A stretch of 23,295 nt of DNA from a bacterium (lineage in GTDB: Bacteria; Bacteroidota; Bacteroidia; Cytophagales; Thermonemataceae). The stretch covers positions 1-23,295 of the forward strand of contig JANYGM010000039.1 in assembly GCA_025362415.1 (NCBI GenBank), given 5' to 3'. The position numbers and the translations under genes were made by a program. Below are positions 7,149-15,755 of this stretch, piece by piece. Positions within the stretch are counted from its first letter, which is position 1; each line of letters opens with the position of its first letter. Under the pieces are notes generated by a model that did no database searches, was not told the origin of the DNA, and saw only the letters and a program-made list of their open reading frames with translations.

Positions 7149-8093
7149 TTAAAAAAGTGTAGGATTTAACTCTTTTTGTAGTTTTGTATCTTTAAGTCGT
7201 TTGTTGATGATAGGAATATAATTAGCCTCAATTTCAATTCCTACAAAATTATATCCAAGTTCTTGTGCTGCTACCAAAGTAGTACCACTACCAGAAAAAG
7301 GGTCTAGAATGATATTATCTTTATGGAAAGGCACAAGCGTACTTACTAATTTTTTGATAAGAGCCAATGGTTTTACGGTGCAATGGTCAAATTTCTCGTC
7401 TTTACTCTTGTTATTATAATTTTCCAGAATATTAGATTGAAATGACCCATCATTATTGACAGTCTTAAAAACGCCTACATTTGTTTCCTGTAGCGTTTCC
7501 CAATAATTGTTGATAAGAGGTTTTTGTACTATAATAATTGCTTCCCATTCGTTCCTAAAAGCACTATGCCAACCGTTCCATTTTTCAGGATTAGGTACAC
7601 CCATTTTTTCTAATTTTTTCTCTAGATTAAGCCCTCTTGGAATGCCAGAATTACGTTTATAAACCAAAATATCTCTTGTATAAAAACCACTATTTTCTAA
7701 GGCAATTTGTACGTGAGCAATAGACCTATTACTATTAAAAACAGCAACAGGCGCACCAGCTTTGCATATTCTAAAAAGTTCATTTGTCCATTTTTCGCAC
7801 CATTGCATATACTCAAGGTCGTTGTTTCTGTTTTTTTCGTACCATCTTTCGTTCCTTACGCCACCAGAAAGCCCACTTCCATAAGGAATATTTTTGACCA
7901 TTGTTTTGCTATCTTTCACTCTTCCTGTTCGTCTTTTTACCTCTTCGTCACTCCACTTATGCCCAATAAATTCATAGTTATAAGGTGGGTCTGTGATACA
8001 ACAAGCAATAGAATTTTTTGGAAAAGTTGCCATTACCTCAATGCAGTCCCCAGTATATACTTTATTTAACTCAAAATCTGTTTCAATAGTCAT
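7149..8093 (-). CDS. Type II DNA methyltransferase, beta class (DPPY)
   Basis: A 314-residue site-specific DNA methyltransferase. Motif IV is TDPPYNYEF with Asp35-Pro-Pro-Tyr38. The SAM-binding motif I is LDPFSGSGTTLVAA near residues 263-276, so the order IV-target recognition-I gives the beta group. HCTVKPLALIKKLV (237-250) is the usual HxTxKP block just before motif I, and the long middle (about 45-235) would contain the target recognition domain. The DPPY form occurs in both N6-adenine and N4-cytosine enzymes, so the modified base is not certain. It starts 2 bp after the stop of the endonuclease gene and is surely co-transcribed with it. If the endonuclease is dead through its frameshift, this would act as an orphan methylase. 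Confidence 0.9.
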   Translation of the reverse strand: MTIETDFELNKVYTGDCIEVMATFPKNSIACCITDPPYNYEFIGHKWSDEEVKRRTGRVKDSKTMVKNIPYGSGLSGGVRNERWYEKNRNNDLEYMQWCEKWTNELFRICKAGAPVAVFNSNRSIAHVQIALENSGFYTRDILVYKRNSGIPRGLNLEKKLEKMGVPNPEKWNGWHSAFRNEWEAIIIVQKPLINNYWETLQETNVGVFKTVNNDGSFQSNILENYNNKSKDEKFDHCTVKPLALIKKLVSTLVPFHKDNIILDPFSGSGTTLVAAQELGYNFVGIEIEANYIPIINKRLKDTKLQKELNPTLF

Positions 8094-8095
8094 TA

Positions 8096-8673
8096 TTAAC
8101 GAATTATTTTATAAGTGTCTTTTTTGGCTAATTTGTGTAACCAGTCCTTTAGGTCAAAACCTGTATTTATTTTAATATAATCAAAGGTATCATCATTTGT
8201 TAATATAAGCCAACCTCCCGCATTCATTTTGCTTATGGCAGAGGGCAAATTATCTGTTCTTAGAAATAAAAAAACTGGTCTAAAACCTTTCTTTTTAAGT
8301 AATTTTCCATAGGATTCAAATTTTTTCAAAGTGCCTGAATCTCCAGAACCAACTCTATACTTTGCATCAATAGCATCTTTACCAATAAAAAAGTCTGCAG
8401 GTTCATCTTTACCAAATTTTTTTGGTGCTTCAAAATCTTCACAAGTTGCTTCAAACAAATCTCGCAATAGTGTTTCCCAACATTTACCTAGTTCTCTACC
8501 CAATATTGTTTATTTTCACTTTTTAATTCTTGTGTGATGCCAAAAGCATTCATCAAAATATCTGTTTCATCAAAAACATCTGTATATATTTTGTCTGTAA
8601 AATTCCCTGTATATTTGTCAAGCACTAATTTTAGCTTATCTTCTATGTTTTTCTTTGTTACTTTTTTAGCCAT
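8096..8673 (-). pseudogene. PD-(D/E)xK restriction endonuclease, split by an apparent frameshift
   Basis: Two overlapping reading frames look like halves of one endonuclease. The first starts at ATG 8673 and ends at TAG 8488-8490 after SENKQYWVEN. The second reads GRELGKCWETLLRDLFEAT and runs to 8096, but has no good start: its frame has a TAA three codons above the only candidate, a TTG at 8503. Adding one G to the GGG run (plus-strand CCC, 8499-8501) would join them as KQYW-GRELGKCWE, about 190 residues. The second half holds the nuclease motif PADFFIGKDAIDAKYR with Asp37 and Asp46-Ala-Lys48 of that frame. The methyltransferase follows after 2 bp. The cause may be a true inactivating deletion, an assembly error in a G run, or slippage. 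The recognition site is unknown. Confidence 0.72.
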
Positions 8674-8763
8674 TATTTTGCTTTTTTTGTTGATAATTAA
8701 CAAATAAAATCAATTTTAATGATAATTTTAGGCTAAAATAGTATTATTTTCACAAATAAACAT

Positions 8764-8795
8764 AAAAGTTTCGTAAAACGAAAATTTTATTTCGT
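8764..8795. promoter_or_regulatory. Palindromic operator, likely bound by the HTH regulator
   Basis: The perfect palindrome TTTCGT-AAA-ACGAAA spans 8769-8783. With the flanking AAAA (8764-8767) and TTTT (8785-8788) it becomes a 25-bp near-perfect palindrome with one mismatched pair. A third TTTCGT half-site is at 8790-8795. The site lies 18-49 bp before the ATG of the HTH gene, in the divergent interval that also drives the endonuclease, as expected for a restriction-modification controller operator. Confidence 0.65.
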
Positions 8796-8812
8796 ATAAA
8801 GAATTAAAAATA

Positions 8813-9013
8813 ATGGAGAAATATAATAGAATAAAAATAGTATTGATTGAGCAAGAAAAATCAAGTAAATGGCTAGCTGAAAAGTTAGAAAAAGATAAAT
8901 CAACCATTTCAAGATGGTGTACAAATGATATGCAACCTTCTATTGAAACATTATTTAAAATAGCTGAGATTTTAAATATTTCGCCAAGAGAATTGTTAGT
9001 TGAGGCTAAATAG
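8813..9013 (+). CDS. Small XRE-type HTH regulator, probable R-M controller (C) protein
   Basis: A 66-residue single-domain helix-turn-helix protein of the Cro/C1 type. The five-helix pattern is clear: RIKIVLIEQ, then SSKWLAEKLEKDKSTISRWCTN (helices 2 and 3, recognition helix at STISRWC), then SIETLFKIAEILNISPRELL. Size and fold are those of restriction-modification controller proteins, which delay endonuclease expression through a promoter-proximal operator. It is divergent from the endonuclease-methyltransferase pair with a palindrome between them (8764-8795), which supports that role. The start ATG follows an A-rich leader. A strong hairpin follows the stop. A generic HTH regulator is the alternative. 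Confidence 0.82.
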   Translation: MEKYNRIKIVLIEQEKSSKWLAEKLEKDKSTISRWCTNDMQPSIETLFKIAEILNISPRELLVEAK

Positions 9014-9021
9014 ACTAAAAA

Positions 9022-9058
9022 TAATTGTCTAACCCAAAAAAATTGAGTTAGACAATTA
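9022..9058. terminator. Strong hairpin between convergent genes
   Basis: TAATTGTCTAAC (9022-9033) pairs exactly with GTTAGACAATTA (9047-9058). After one mismatch the stem continues with CAA/TTG, leaving a loop of five A. It lies 9 bp after the HTH stop codon and 53 bp from the stop of the giant surface protein coming from the other side. No long T tract follows, so it may act as a bidirectional terminator or an mRNA 3' stabiliser. Confidence 0.65.
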
Positions 9059-9110
9059 GTAACATAATACAACTTATTTTTAACTTATTGATTGTCAAGA
9101 TATGGAAACT

Positions 9111-12100
9111 CTATTGTTTAGCTAATCTTTTAATTACTCTCCCTTTTTCTGTCTGTACTTCCATCAAATAAATGCCATTTGCGAAGTTTCCTAAAGAAAT
9201 TGTCATCAAATTACCATTATTATTAGTATTATTTTCAGAAGAATAAACTACTTTTCCTTGCGCATCATACACACGTACAAGAGATTTAGCCATATTGATA
9301 TTTCCAAAATCAACATTAAAATCATTGCTAGAAGGATTTGGAGATACTTTTACCTGATTGTCCAAAGAATTATCTATGCTCGTAGCAGGGTTTGGATATA
9401 CAACCAAAGTATAAGAAGTAGGCGTGCTAGGGCAACCAGTTGCATTATTTGTAGCAACTATCACAATATTGATAGAACTTGAAAACGTAGGCGTTCCTGA
9501 AATAGTGCCTGTTGCAGTATTCAAAGAAAGTCCCAAAGTAGTCAAACTAACGCCAGATACCTGCGCAAACATGTAAGTAGCTCCAACTGGTGCATTTACT
9601 GCCGTAAAAGTTACCCCAAGATAAGGCACACCTACATTACCATTTGGTAAGAAATTCGTATTAGGTGCAATAGCGAAAGGCAAACAATTAGTAACCGCAA
9701 AAGTATAAGTTTGCGTTCTTACACAAACCCCTGCACTTTGGTCAGCCGTAACAGTATAAGTAGCTGATGGCGTGATAGCCGTTGGTGTACCAGAAATCAA
9801 ACCAGTTGCAGTATTAAAACTCAAACCAGCAGGCAACGAAGTAGGAGAAATAGAATACGTAACTGTTGCCGTATTTCCAGTTACGCCTGCATTAAGCGTA
9901 TAAGGCGTATTGATAATAGCAATATTAGCCGTTGTATTTGTGAATGTTATTGTAGGGCAAGCAGTTACGACAGTATAAGTTCTTGTTTGCGTACAAGAGC
10001 CATCTGTTACGTTTATTGTAAAAGTTGATGTACCCACCGCCGTTGGCGTACCAGAAATAACACCAGTTCCACTTGCAAGGCTAAGACCAGCAGGCAAAAC
10101 ACTTCCTGTACTCAAAGACCACGTAGGCGTACTTGCAAGCCCTGTTTGTGTTACTGTTTGGTTATAAGCTGTTCCTATTGTTCCATTTGGCAAACTTGCA
10201 GGATTGATACTAATACCAGCACAAGCCACCAAAAACGTATAAGCTCTCGTAACAGTACAAGTACCTTGCGCAGCCGTTACTGTGTAAGTATTTAATGCAG
10301 CAGGAACGGTTGGTGTACCAGAGATAGTCCCAGTAGTTGTATTAAGACTAAGCCCAGCAGGCAAAGCAGGTGAAACGCTATACACAAGCGTTCCTGTGCT
10401 ACCCGTTACACCTGCATTAAGCGTGTAGGGCGTGCCGACGGTTGCAGTTGTCGCAGTTAGGTTAGTAAATACAAGTGTTGGACAAGTTATTGCAAAAGTA
10501 TAATTTTGCGTAACACTACATGTACCTTGCGCCACCGTTACTGTATAAGTTGTAGATATTGCAGGGCTTGTTGGTACACCAGAGATATTTCCGTTAGTTG
10601 TGTTGATACTAAGACCAGCAGGCAAAGCAGGTGAAATACTATAAACAACCGCAAGATTGTTACCAGTAACACTTGCATTAAGAAAGTAAGATGTTCCTAC
10701 TACGCCATTTGATGCAGTTGTACTATTAAAAGTAATCACAGGGCAAGCCACACTAAATGCGTAACCTCTCGTAGCAGTACAAGTACCTTGAGCAGCCGTT
10801 ACAGTATAAGTAGCTGATGTTGTAGCAGTTGTTGGTGTACCTGAAATAATACCAGTAGAAGTATTTATGCTAAGACCCGCAGGCAAAGTAGGAGAAACAC
10901 TATAAACAACACCAACAGAACTCGTTAGACTTCCATCAAGTGTGTAAGCAACACCAACCGTACCATTTGTAACGGCAGCACTTGTAAAAGTAAGCGTAGG
11001 ACAAACTACTGCAAAAACACGCCCTGCCGTAGTGCTACACGTACCTTGTGTGGCGGTTACGACATACGTAGTTGATGTAGCTTGTGCGGTTGGTGTACCT
11101 GAAAGAATACCAGTTGTAGTATTAAGAGTTAAACCTGCAGGCAAGGCAGGCAAAACGCTATAAGTTACGGGCTGTGTATTACCAAATACACTTGTATTCA
11201 TAGTGAACGGTGTACCAACAATAGGATTGCTAAAAATAGGAATAACAAATGTAATAATTGGACAAGTTACAAAGAAAGAAAGAACTCTTGTAGTAGTACA
11301 AGTACCTTGTGTAACAGTTATGGTACAGTTAAGAAAACCACTTGTTGCAGTTGTCGGTGTACCCGAAATTAGCCCAGTAGTAGCGTTAAGACTCAATCCA
11401 AGAGGTAAAGCAGGTGAAACACTATAAGTGATTGGTTGTGTATTTCCTGTTGCGCTTGCATTAAAAGTAAAGGCAGTTCCCACTTCAGCACCAACACTAC
11501 TGGTTGTGTTAGTGAAAGTAATAGATGGACAAGTAATGACTACAGTATAAGCCTTTGTTTGCGTACAAGTACCATCTGTAACACTTACTGTAAAGTTAAA
11601 ACTACCTGCATTGGTAAGTGTACCAGAAATAGCACCTGTAGTAGATGTAATAGAAACACCATTAGGCAAAGCACCCGCACTTATAGACCACGTAGGCGTG
11701 CCTGCAAGCCCAGTTTGTGTAACCGTTTGACTATAAAAGTTACCTACAACACCCGCAGGCAAGCTAGCAGGATTGATAGTGATAGTAGGGCAAGTAGAAC
11801 CAACCGCAAAAGTATAAATTTGTGTATTACTGCAAGTTCCCTGCGTAGCCGTAACTGTATATGTAGTTGATATGGTTGCTGTAGTTGGTGTACCAGAAAT
11901 GCTACCTGTTGATGAATTGATACCCAAACCAGCAGGTAAAGTGGGTGAAACAGTATAAACAAGTGTTCCAGAGGGTACAGTTGCACTAGCATCAAGCGTG
12001 TAACCTAAACCAACAGACGCATTAGTAGCTGTTAGATTATTAAAAGTGATACCACATTGTGTATATTTAGCTATAAAGATGTCATTACCTCCAGCACTTG

Positions 12101-13490
12101 TTAAATTAGAAACTCCAGCATCAAGGTTAAAATCAACTGTATTATTAAAGAAACCAGCTACATAAACGCTACCACCAGTATCCACACCTATGGATTGAAT
12201 GCCATCACCAGCAGTAGCTCCAAATGATTTAGCATATACAAAATTGCCTGCACCAGTAAGTTTACATACAAAACCATCACCAAGACCTGCACTTGTTAAG
12301 TTAGAAACAGCAATACTTGGATTAAAGTCAGCAGTTCCACTAAAATTACCACCTACATAAACATTACTACTTGCATCTACAGCAATAGCCGTACTTCTAT
12401 CAGTTAAACTGCCACCTAGTTGTTTCCCCCATACAAAATTACCGTTAATATCTAGTTTACTAACAAATATATCATCATCTCCAGCACTTGTTACATTGCT
12501 AGTGCCTGCATTTGGGTCTAAATCCGCAGTACCTTGAAAGAAACCAGTTGTATAAATATTACTAGCATTATCTACAGTAATAATATTTACGCCATCATTG
12601 GCTATACTTCCTATTTGTTTGACAAAATTAAATGTACCATTAGCATTTATTTTATTGATGAATACATCATTTCCTGCAATAGTAGTCAAATTGAATGTTG
12701 CTGCGCTAGGGTCAAAATCTGCTGTACTTTGAAATACCCCTGTTGCATAAATATCTCTGTTGGCATCTACTGTAACAGAGATAGCACTATCAAAATTTGC
12801 ACCGCCCATATTTATTGCCCATTGAAATACACCAGATGAATTTAGTTTAACAACAAAGGCATCATAATCACCATTGCTTGCTAAAAAAGTAGTGCCAGCA
12901 TTTGGGTCAAAGTCAGTTACATCTTGGAAAGTTCCGCTTACAATCACATTATCCAAATTATCAACAGCAATTCCTAATCCCATATCTACAAAAGAACCTC
13001 CCATAGTTTTCGCCCATGTAAAAGCACCATTTGTAGTTAATTTAACAATAAAAAAATCTCTATCACCATTACTAGACAAATTAAAAATCCCAGCAGTAGG
13101 GTCAAAATCAACCGTAAAATTAAAAAATCCAGTAAAATAAACATCACCTGCACTATTTAGAGCGGAGGTATATGCTCTATCTTGTCCTGCACCACCTATT
13201 TGCCTTGCCCACAGAAGCGCACCAGTAGGGCTTGTTTTGGTGATGAAGCCGTCTTCTCCGCCATTACTTGTCAAATTAAGTATACCAACACCAGGGTCAA
13301 AGTCAACAGTACCAGAAAAAAGGCCTGTGGTATAAGTATTGCCACTTGCATCAATTTTAATGCCAATAGGAGCATCATTACTACTACTACCCATCCCATT
13401 TGCCCACGCAAAATTAAAATTTTGTGCATTGATTTGTGTGCTACAAAGCAGTATCACACACCATAAAATACTAAGTATTCTTGTTTTCAT
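9111..13490 (-). CDS. Giant secreted propeller/putative-Ig repeat protein with T9SS sorting domain
   Basis: A 1459-residue secreted protein. Residues 1-22 are a signal peptide (ILWCVILLCSTQINAQ). Residues about 24-480 hold seven repeats of about 65 residues, each of the type GG...D...I.VD..GN.Y.TG.F.GT.DFDP followed by a D.F..KL..NG stretch, as in SBBP/beta-propeller repeat proteins; seven units fit one propeller. Residues about 485-1365 hold ten putative-Ig (He_PIG) repeats with the motif LPAGLSLNTTTGTISGTPT and a cysteine pair in most (QGTC and CP). Two repeats, the second and eighth, are a distinct subtype with NPASLP and QTVTQTGL. The end (about 1378-1459) is a type A sorting domain starting VSPNPSSNDFNV and ending GIYLMEVQTEKGRVIKRLAKQ, which directs type IX secretion. 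It is probably a cell-surface adhesin or structural protein. A promoter box lies at 13545-13552. Confidence 0.92.
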   Translation of the reverse strand: MKTRILSILWCVILLCSTQINAQNFNFAWANGMGSSSNDAPIGIKIDASGNTYTTGLFSGTVDFDPGVGILNLTSNGGEDGFITKTSPTGALLWARQIGGAGQDRAYTSALNSAGDVYFTGFFNFTVDFDPTAGIFNLSSNGDRDFFIVKLTTNGAFTWAKTMGGSFVDMGLGIAVDNLDNVIVSGTFQDVTDFDPNAGTTFLASNGDYDAFVVKLNSSGVFQWAINMGGANFDSAISVTVDANRDIYATGVFQSTADFDPSAATFNLTTIAGNDVFINKINANGTFNFVKQIGSIANDGVNIITVDNASNIYTTGFFQGTADLDPNAGTSNVTSAGDDDIFVSKLDINGNFVWGKQLGGSLTDRSTAIAVDASSNVYVGGNFSGTADFNPSIAVSNLTSAGLGDGFVCKLTGAGNFVYAKSFGATAGDGIQSIGVDTGGSVYVAGFFNNTVDFNLDAGVSNLTSAGGNDIFIAKYTQCGITFNNLTATNASVGLGYTLDASATVPSGTLVYTVSPTLPAGLGINSSTGSISGTPTTATISTTYTVTATQGTCSNTQIYTFAVGSTCPTITINPASLPAGVVGNFYSQTVTQTGLAGTPTWSISAGALPNGVSITSTTGAISGTLTNAGSFNFTVSVTDGTCTQTKAYTVVITCPSITFTNTTSSVGAEVGTAFTFNASATGNTQPITYSVSPALPLGLSLNATTGLISGTPTTATSGFLNCTITVTQGTCTTTRVLSFFVTCPIITFVIPIFSNPIVGTPFTMNTSVFGNTQPVTYSVLPALPAGLTLNTTTGILSGTPTAQATSTTYVVTATQGTCSTTAGRVFAVVCPTLTFTSAAVTNGTVGVAYTLDGSLTSSVGVVYSVSPTLPAGLSINTSTGIISGTPTTATTSATYTVTAAQGTCTATRGYAFSVACPVITFNSTTASNGVVGTSYFLNASVTGNNLAVVYSISPALPAGLSINTTNGNISGVPTSPAISTTYTVTVAQGTCSVTQNYTFAITCPTLVFTNLTATTATVGTPYTLNAGVTGSTGTLVYSVSPALPAGLSLNTTTGTISGTPTVPAALNTYTVTAAQGTCTVTRAYTFLVACAGISINPASLPNGTIGTAYNQTVTQTGLASTPTWSLSTGSVLPAGLSLASGTGVISGTPTAVGTSTFTINVTDGSCTQTRTYTVVTACPTITFTNTTANIAIINTPYTLNAGVTGNTATVTYSISPTSLPAGLSFNTATGLISGTPTAITPSATYTVTADQSAGVCVRTQTYTFAVTNCLPFAIAPNTNFLPNGNVGVPYLGVTFTAVNAPVGATYMFAQVSGVSLTTLGLSLNTATGTISGTPTFSSSINIVIVATNNATGCPSTPTSYTLVVYPNPATSIDNSLDNQVKVSPNPSSNDFNVDFGNINMAKSLVRVYDAQGKVVYSSENNTNNNGNLMTISLGNFANGIYLMEVQTEKGRVIKRLAKQ

Positions 13491-13544
13491 TGTTTTTTAT
13501 TTTAAATTGATAATTGAAATTATAATATGTTTATAATTTTGGTG

Positions 13545-13552
13545 CAAAGGTA
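13545..13552 (-). promoter_or_regulatory. Bacteroidota -7 box for the giant surface protein
   Basis: The minus strand reads TACCTTTGC here, matching TAnnTTTG. It lies 55 bp upstream of the ATG at 13490. I do not see a TTTG at the ideal 19-21 bp further upstream, so only the -7 element is claimed. Confidence 0.6.
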
Positions 13553-13765
13553 GTTATTTTTTTCAATATTATTTTATTTTTACGCAATAAAATTGAGCGT
13601 ATAAATTTATTACTAAATATTTGATAATCATAGTATAAAGAAACCCTAATAATATCATATTAGGGCAAATATTGCATAATTTAATTATAAATCTGCTAAC
13701 GCAAAAAATATCAACTAAGATAAATATTGCGTAACTGTTTAGGTAACTGATTTTACACAATATAT

Positions 13766-13874
13766 TTGTAGAGACGTTGCTTGCAACGTCTTTGCGTATA
13801 AAATTGTATTTAGTTCCATATAAGAATAATCCTTTCGTCTGGTAGTTTAGACGTTGCAAGCAACGTCTCTACAA
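13766..13874. repeat. MITE-like element with perfect 26-bp inverted arms
   Basis: The arms 13766-13791 and 13849-13874 are perfect inverted copies over 26 bp, separated by 57 bp. Each arm is itself palindromic: AGACGTTGC and GCAACGTCT around a 2-bp centre. The outer ends are TTGTAG and CTACAA. It encodes nothing. Elements with this TAGAGACGTTGC core are seen between genes in several Bacteroidota and cyanobacteria, as I recall. Confidence 0.85.
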
Positions 13875-13907
13875 TAAATACATAAAATAATTGATAATCA
13901 AATAATT

Positions 13908-13942
13908 AAGACCTTCAAGGTTTTCAAAACCTTGAAGGTCTT
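13908..13942 (-). terminator. 17-bp stem hairpin downstream of the SWIM gene
   Basis: AAGACCTTCAAGGTTTT (13908-13924) pairs perfectly with 13926-13942 across a single C, so the real loop is a few bases. It begins 16 bp beyond the stop codon of the SWIM gene, in the position of a terminator. It may also be a dispersed repeat used as one, since the arms themselves are near-palindromic (CCTTCAAGG). Confidence 0.6.
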
Positions 13943-13957
13943 TAATGAATAGTCCTT

Positions 13958-15601
13958 TTAATTTCTACCCACCCAAATAGCGGCTGCCATAATATGCTGA
14001 CAAGGTCCTTGACGCAATTTATTGCGTTTATGAAACCCACAAGTACATTCTGCAAATTTTATTCTGCCATCTAAATCAATTTTTACTTCCACTTTGTAGG
14101 TAGATTTTGTGCCTTGTACCTCAAAATTATAAGCAATGGCATCATTTTCTAAAATGCCTTTTTGAATCATTTTGGCTTTATTTTCTTTCACAATAGTAAC
14201 GGCTTGTGTCAGTCTAATGTCTTCTTCAGAGCTAGAAGCCACTATTTCTTGTTCTAACATCTTGCGGTAACGGTATGTACCAAGCAAATGGTCATACATT
14301 GCTTGTCCACTTTTGCACATATCCTGCAACGCAACAGTTGCCTCTTCTTGCTTAATATTGAGCTTTTCAGCAAGTTGTTTTGGAGAAAGCGTAAGGTACT
14401 GAATGAGCGTTTTCTCTACTTCTCTGAGCATTTCAGCAGAAACGCTTACTTGTGAAGATGCTAAAAGGTCAAAATTGCCTTTTTTGCTCCAATCATTGGC
14501 AGTCCAGCCCGAAAGTCCCAAATCAAAACGGTGTCCGTCCACCTCAACACTCCAATACGAGGGCATACCCGTACCCAAAAGTTTCACCTGCACACTATCT
14601 GTAAAAGGTAGTAAATCTTTCAAAACAAACAATCTTCTACGTCCCCACAAACGGATTTCTCCCTCAAAATCACCATTATACACGTTTGTATCTTTGATTT
14701 GCGTGTTCCAAGGGTCAATAACAAGGATAGGACATTCTCCTTTTTTGAGAACAAAACGGATAGAACGAGGGCTTTCTTTTTCTTTGCTTTGTTCTAATTT
14801 TTCCAAAAACTGCGCCACCGTACTAGAATGAAGGGTTAGCATTATGCCATCAATAGTAGAGGCAGATTGTACCTGCAAAAAGCCACGCACCCAACTATCA
14901 GGCAAATCAATTTTCTTTTCTACGTTACTGGCAAGTTCTGTGGATAACTCAACTTTGTCAAAAGCCACATTTAGCCACGCAGGGCGGTAGCTACGCACTC
15001 TATAAAGTTCATTGGCAAGCCCCAAACTAAAATCTATGTTAGTTGTACCATAATCCACTTGTCCGAAAGTTTCCAAATTTTTGTTAGGCACGCTCACACG
15101 CCCATAAGCGGACTCATCAATAGAAAATCCCTCAAAAATCACGCTATCAGGGTGGACGCTAATGACAGGGTCAAGCATCATCCATTGGTCCCTGTTGTGC
15201 GTATAAAGCCATTGAAAGTATTTATAGCGGTCTTCCCAAAGTTTTTTATTGAGTGGAGCGTACTCTTTTTCAATGAGTTTTTTCTTTGCTTTCAGGGTTT
15301 CTCTTTGTTGTAAAAGTTTGATTTGGTCTATTTTTACACCTTGCAAATGTTGTGGTAATTCTTCAATATAACGCTCATTAACCCATTCTTGATAGGCAGT
15401 ATTGTCTTTTGGTTTTAGTCGCCAGTCGCCAGCAACTACCTTACGGAGTGCAAGCATAATACGTGCGTAGGCAAGGCTATTTTTGATAAGTGCGTTTAGG
15501 CGTACTGGAGGGCGTGAAAGCTCGGCAGAAAGATTAAATTTCATTCCTGTTGCATCTGTGGCGGTACTACTTGGTGTGGCGTAAGACTGTGATACTTGCA
15601 T
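13958..15601 (-). CDS. SWIM zinc-finger protein
   Basis: A 547-residue protein with a C-terminal SWIM zinc finger: Cys519-x-Cys521, then 12 residues, then Cys534-x-His536 (CTCGFHK...GPCQHIM). Before it, residues about 397-446 look like a winged-helix segment (LSPKQLAEKLNIKQEEATVALQDMC). The N-terminal 390 residues are a mixed domain without a motif I recognise, in which strands such as GEIRLWGRRRLFVLKDLLPF are frequent. SWIM fingers bind DNA or proteins. Proteins of this architecture occur in bacterial clusters with DUF5691, MoxR AAA+, vWA and DUF4132 proteins; here a DUF4132-type gene lies 3.5 kb away. The start is ATG at 15601. No signal peptide is seen, so it is cytoplasmic. A hairpin lies just downstream. 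Confidence 0.87.
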   Translation of the reverse strand: MQVSQSYATPSSTATDATGMKFNLSAELSRPPVRLNALIKNSLAYARIMLALRKVVAGDWRLKPKDNTAYQEWVNERYIEELPQHLQGVKIDQIKLLQQRETLKAKKKLIEKEYAPLNKKLWEDRYKYFQWLYTHNRDQWMMLDPVISVHPDSVIFEGFSIDESAYGRVSVPNKNLETFGQVDYGTTNIDFSLGLANELYRVRSYRPAWLNVAFDKVELSTELASNVEKKIDLPDSWVRGFLQVQSASTIDGIMLTLHSSTVAQFLEKLEQSKEKESPRSIRFVLKKGECPILVIDPWNTQIKDTNVYNGDFEGEIRLWGRRRLFVLKDLLPFTDSVQVKLLGTGMPSYWSVEVDGHRFDLGLSGWTANDWSKKGNFDLLASSQVSVSAEMLREVEKTLIQYLTLSPKQLAEKLNIKQEEATVALQDMCKSGQAMYDHLLGTYRYRKMLEQEIVASSSEEDIRLTQAVTIVKENKAKMIQKGILENDAIAYNFEVQGTKSTYKVEVKIDLDGRIKFAECTCGFHKRNKLRQGPCQHIMAAAIWVGRN

Positions 15602-15611
15602 ATAAATAGGG

Positions 15612-15643
15612 ATTTATGAATTTTCAGTTTTGAATGAATACAG
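15612..15643 (+). repeat. Degenerate AATT-heptamer/AATGAATAC repeat copy
   Basis: ATTTATG, AATTTTC and AGTTTTG (15612-15632) are followed by AATGAATACAG (15633-15643). The heptamer phase is kept but the units have diverged. It lies 10 bp upstream of the SWIM gene start codon, on its leader. Confidence 0.6.
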
Positions 15644-15699
15644 TTGTAAATATACATTTTTTTGATAAAAAATACATAAAAAAACGGAATTATATTTTG

Positions 15700-15707
15700 T
15701 ATCTTTG
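15700..15707 (+). promoter_or_regulatory. Bacteroidota -7 box upstream of the nuclease-fold-like gene
   Basis: TATCTTTGC matches TAnnTTTG exactly and lies 48 bp before the ATG at 15756. No TTTG is found at the standard distance upstream, so the -33 element is weak or absent. Confidence 0.6.
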
Positions 15708-15755
15708 CAAGAGAAATTTAGAAATTGTCAATAAAAATCATACTAAAAAACTAAA

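Larger units (their letters stand above)
13491..13957. other. Intergenic region with promoter, MITE-like element and hairpin
   Basis: This 467-bp stretch has no credible gene. It holds the promoter box of the giant surface protein (13545-13552), an inverted-repeat element (13766-13874) and a hairpin at the 3' side of the SWIM gene (13908-13942). The rest, 13553-13765, is A/T-rich and without a visible signal. An open frame on the minus strand at 13569-13859 runs through the repeat arm and is not considered a gene. Confidence 0.75.

Noticed and set aside
8728..9072. A 114-codon open frame on the minus strand opposite the HTH gene
   Set aside because: It lies fully over a convincing HTH gene, its operator and the downstream hairpin; its composition is low-complexity with no motif.
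11436..11870. A 144-codon plus-strand open frame, rich in Cys, Ser, Thr and Arg
   Set aside because: It is the antisense of the repetitive Ig-repeat region; the composition follows from the repeats on the coding strand.
13569..13859. A 96-codon minus-strand open frame
   Set aside because: It runs through the arm of the inverted repeat at 13849 and shows no protein-like pattern; there is no fitting promoter.
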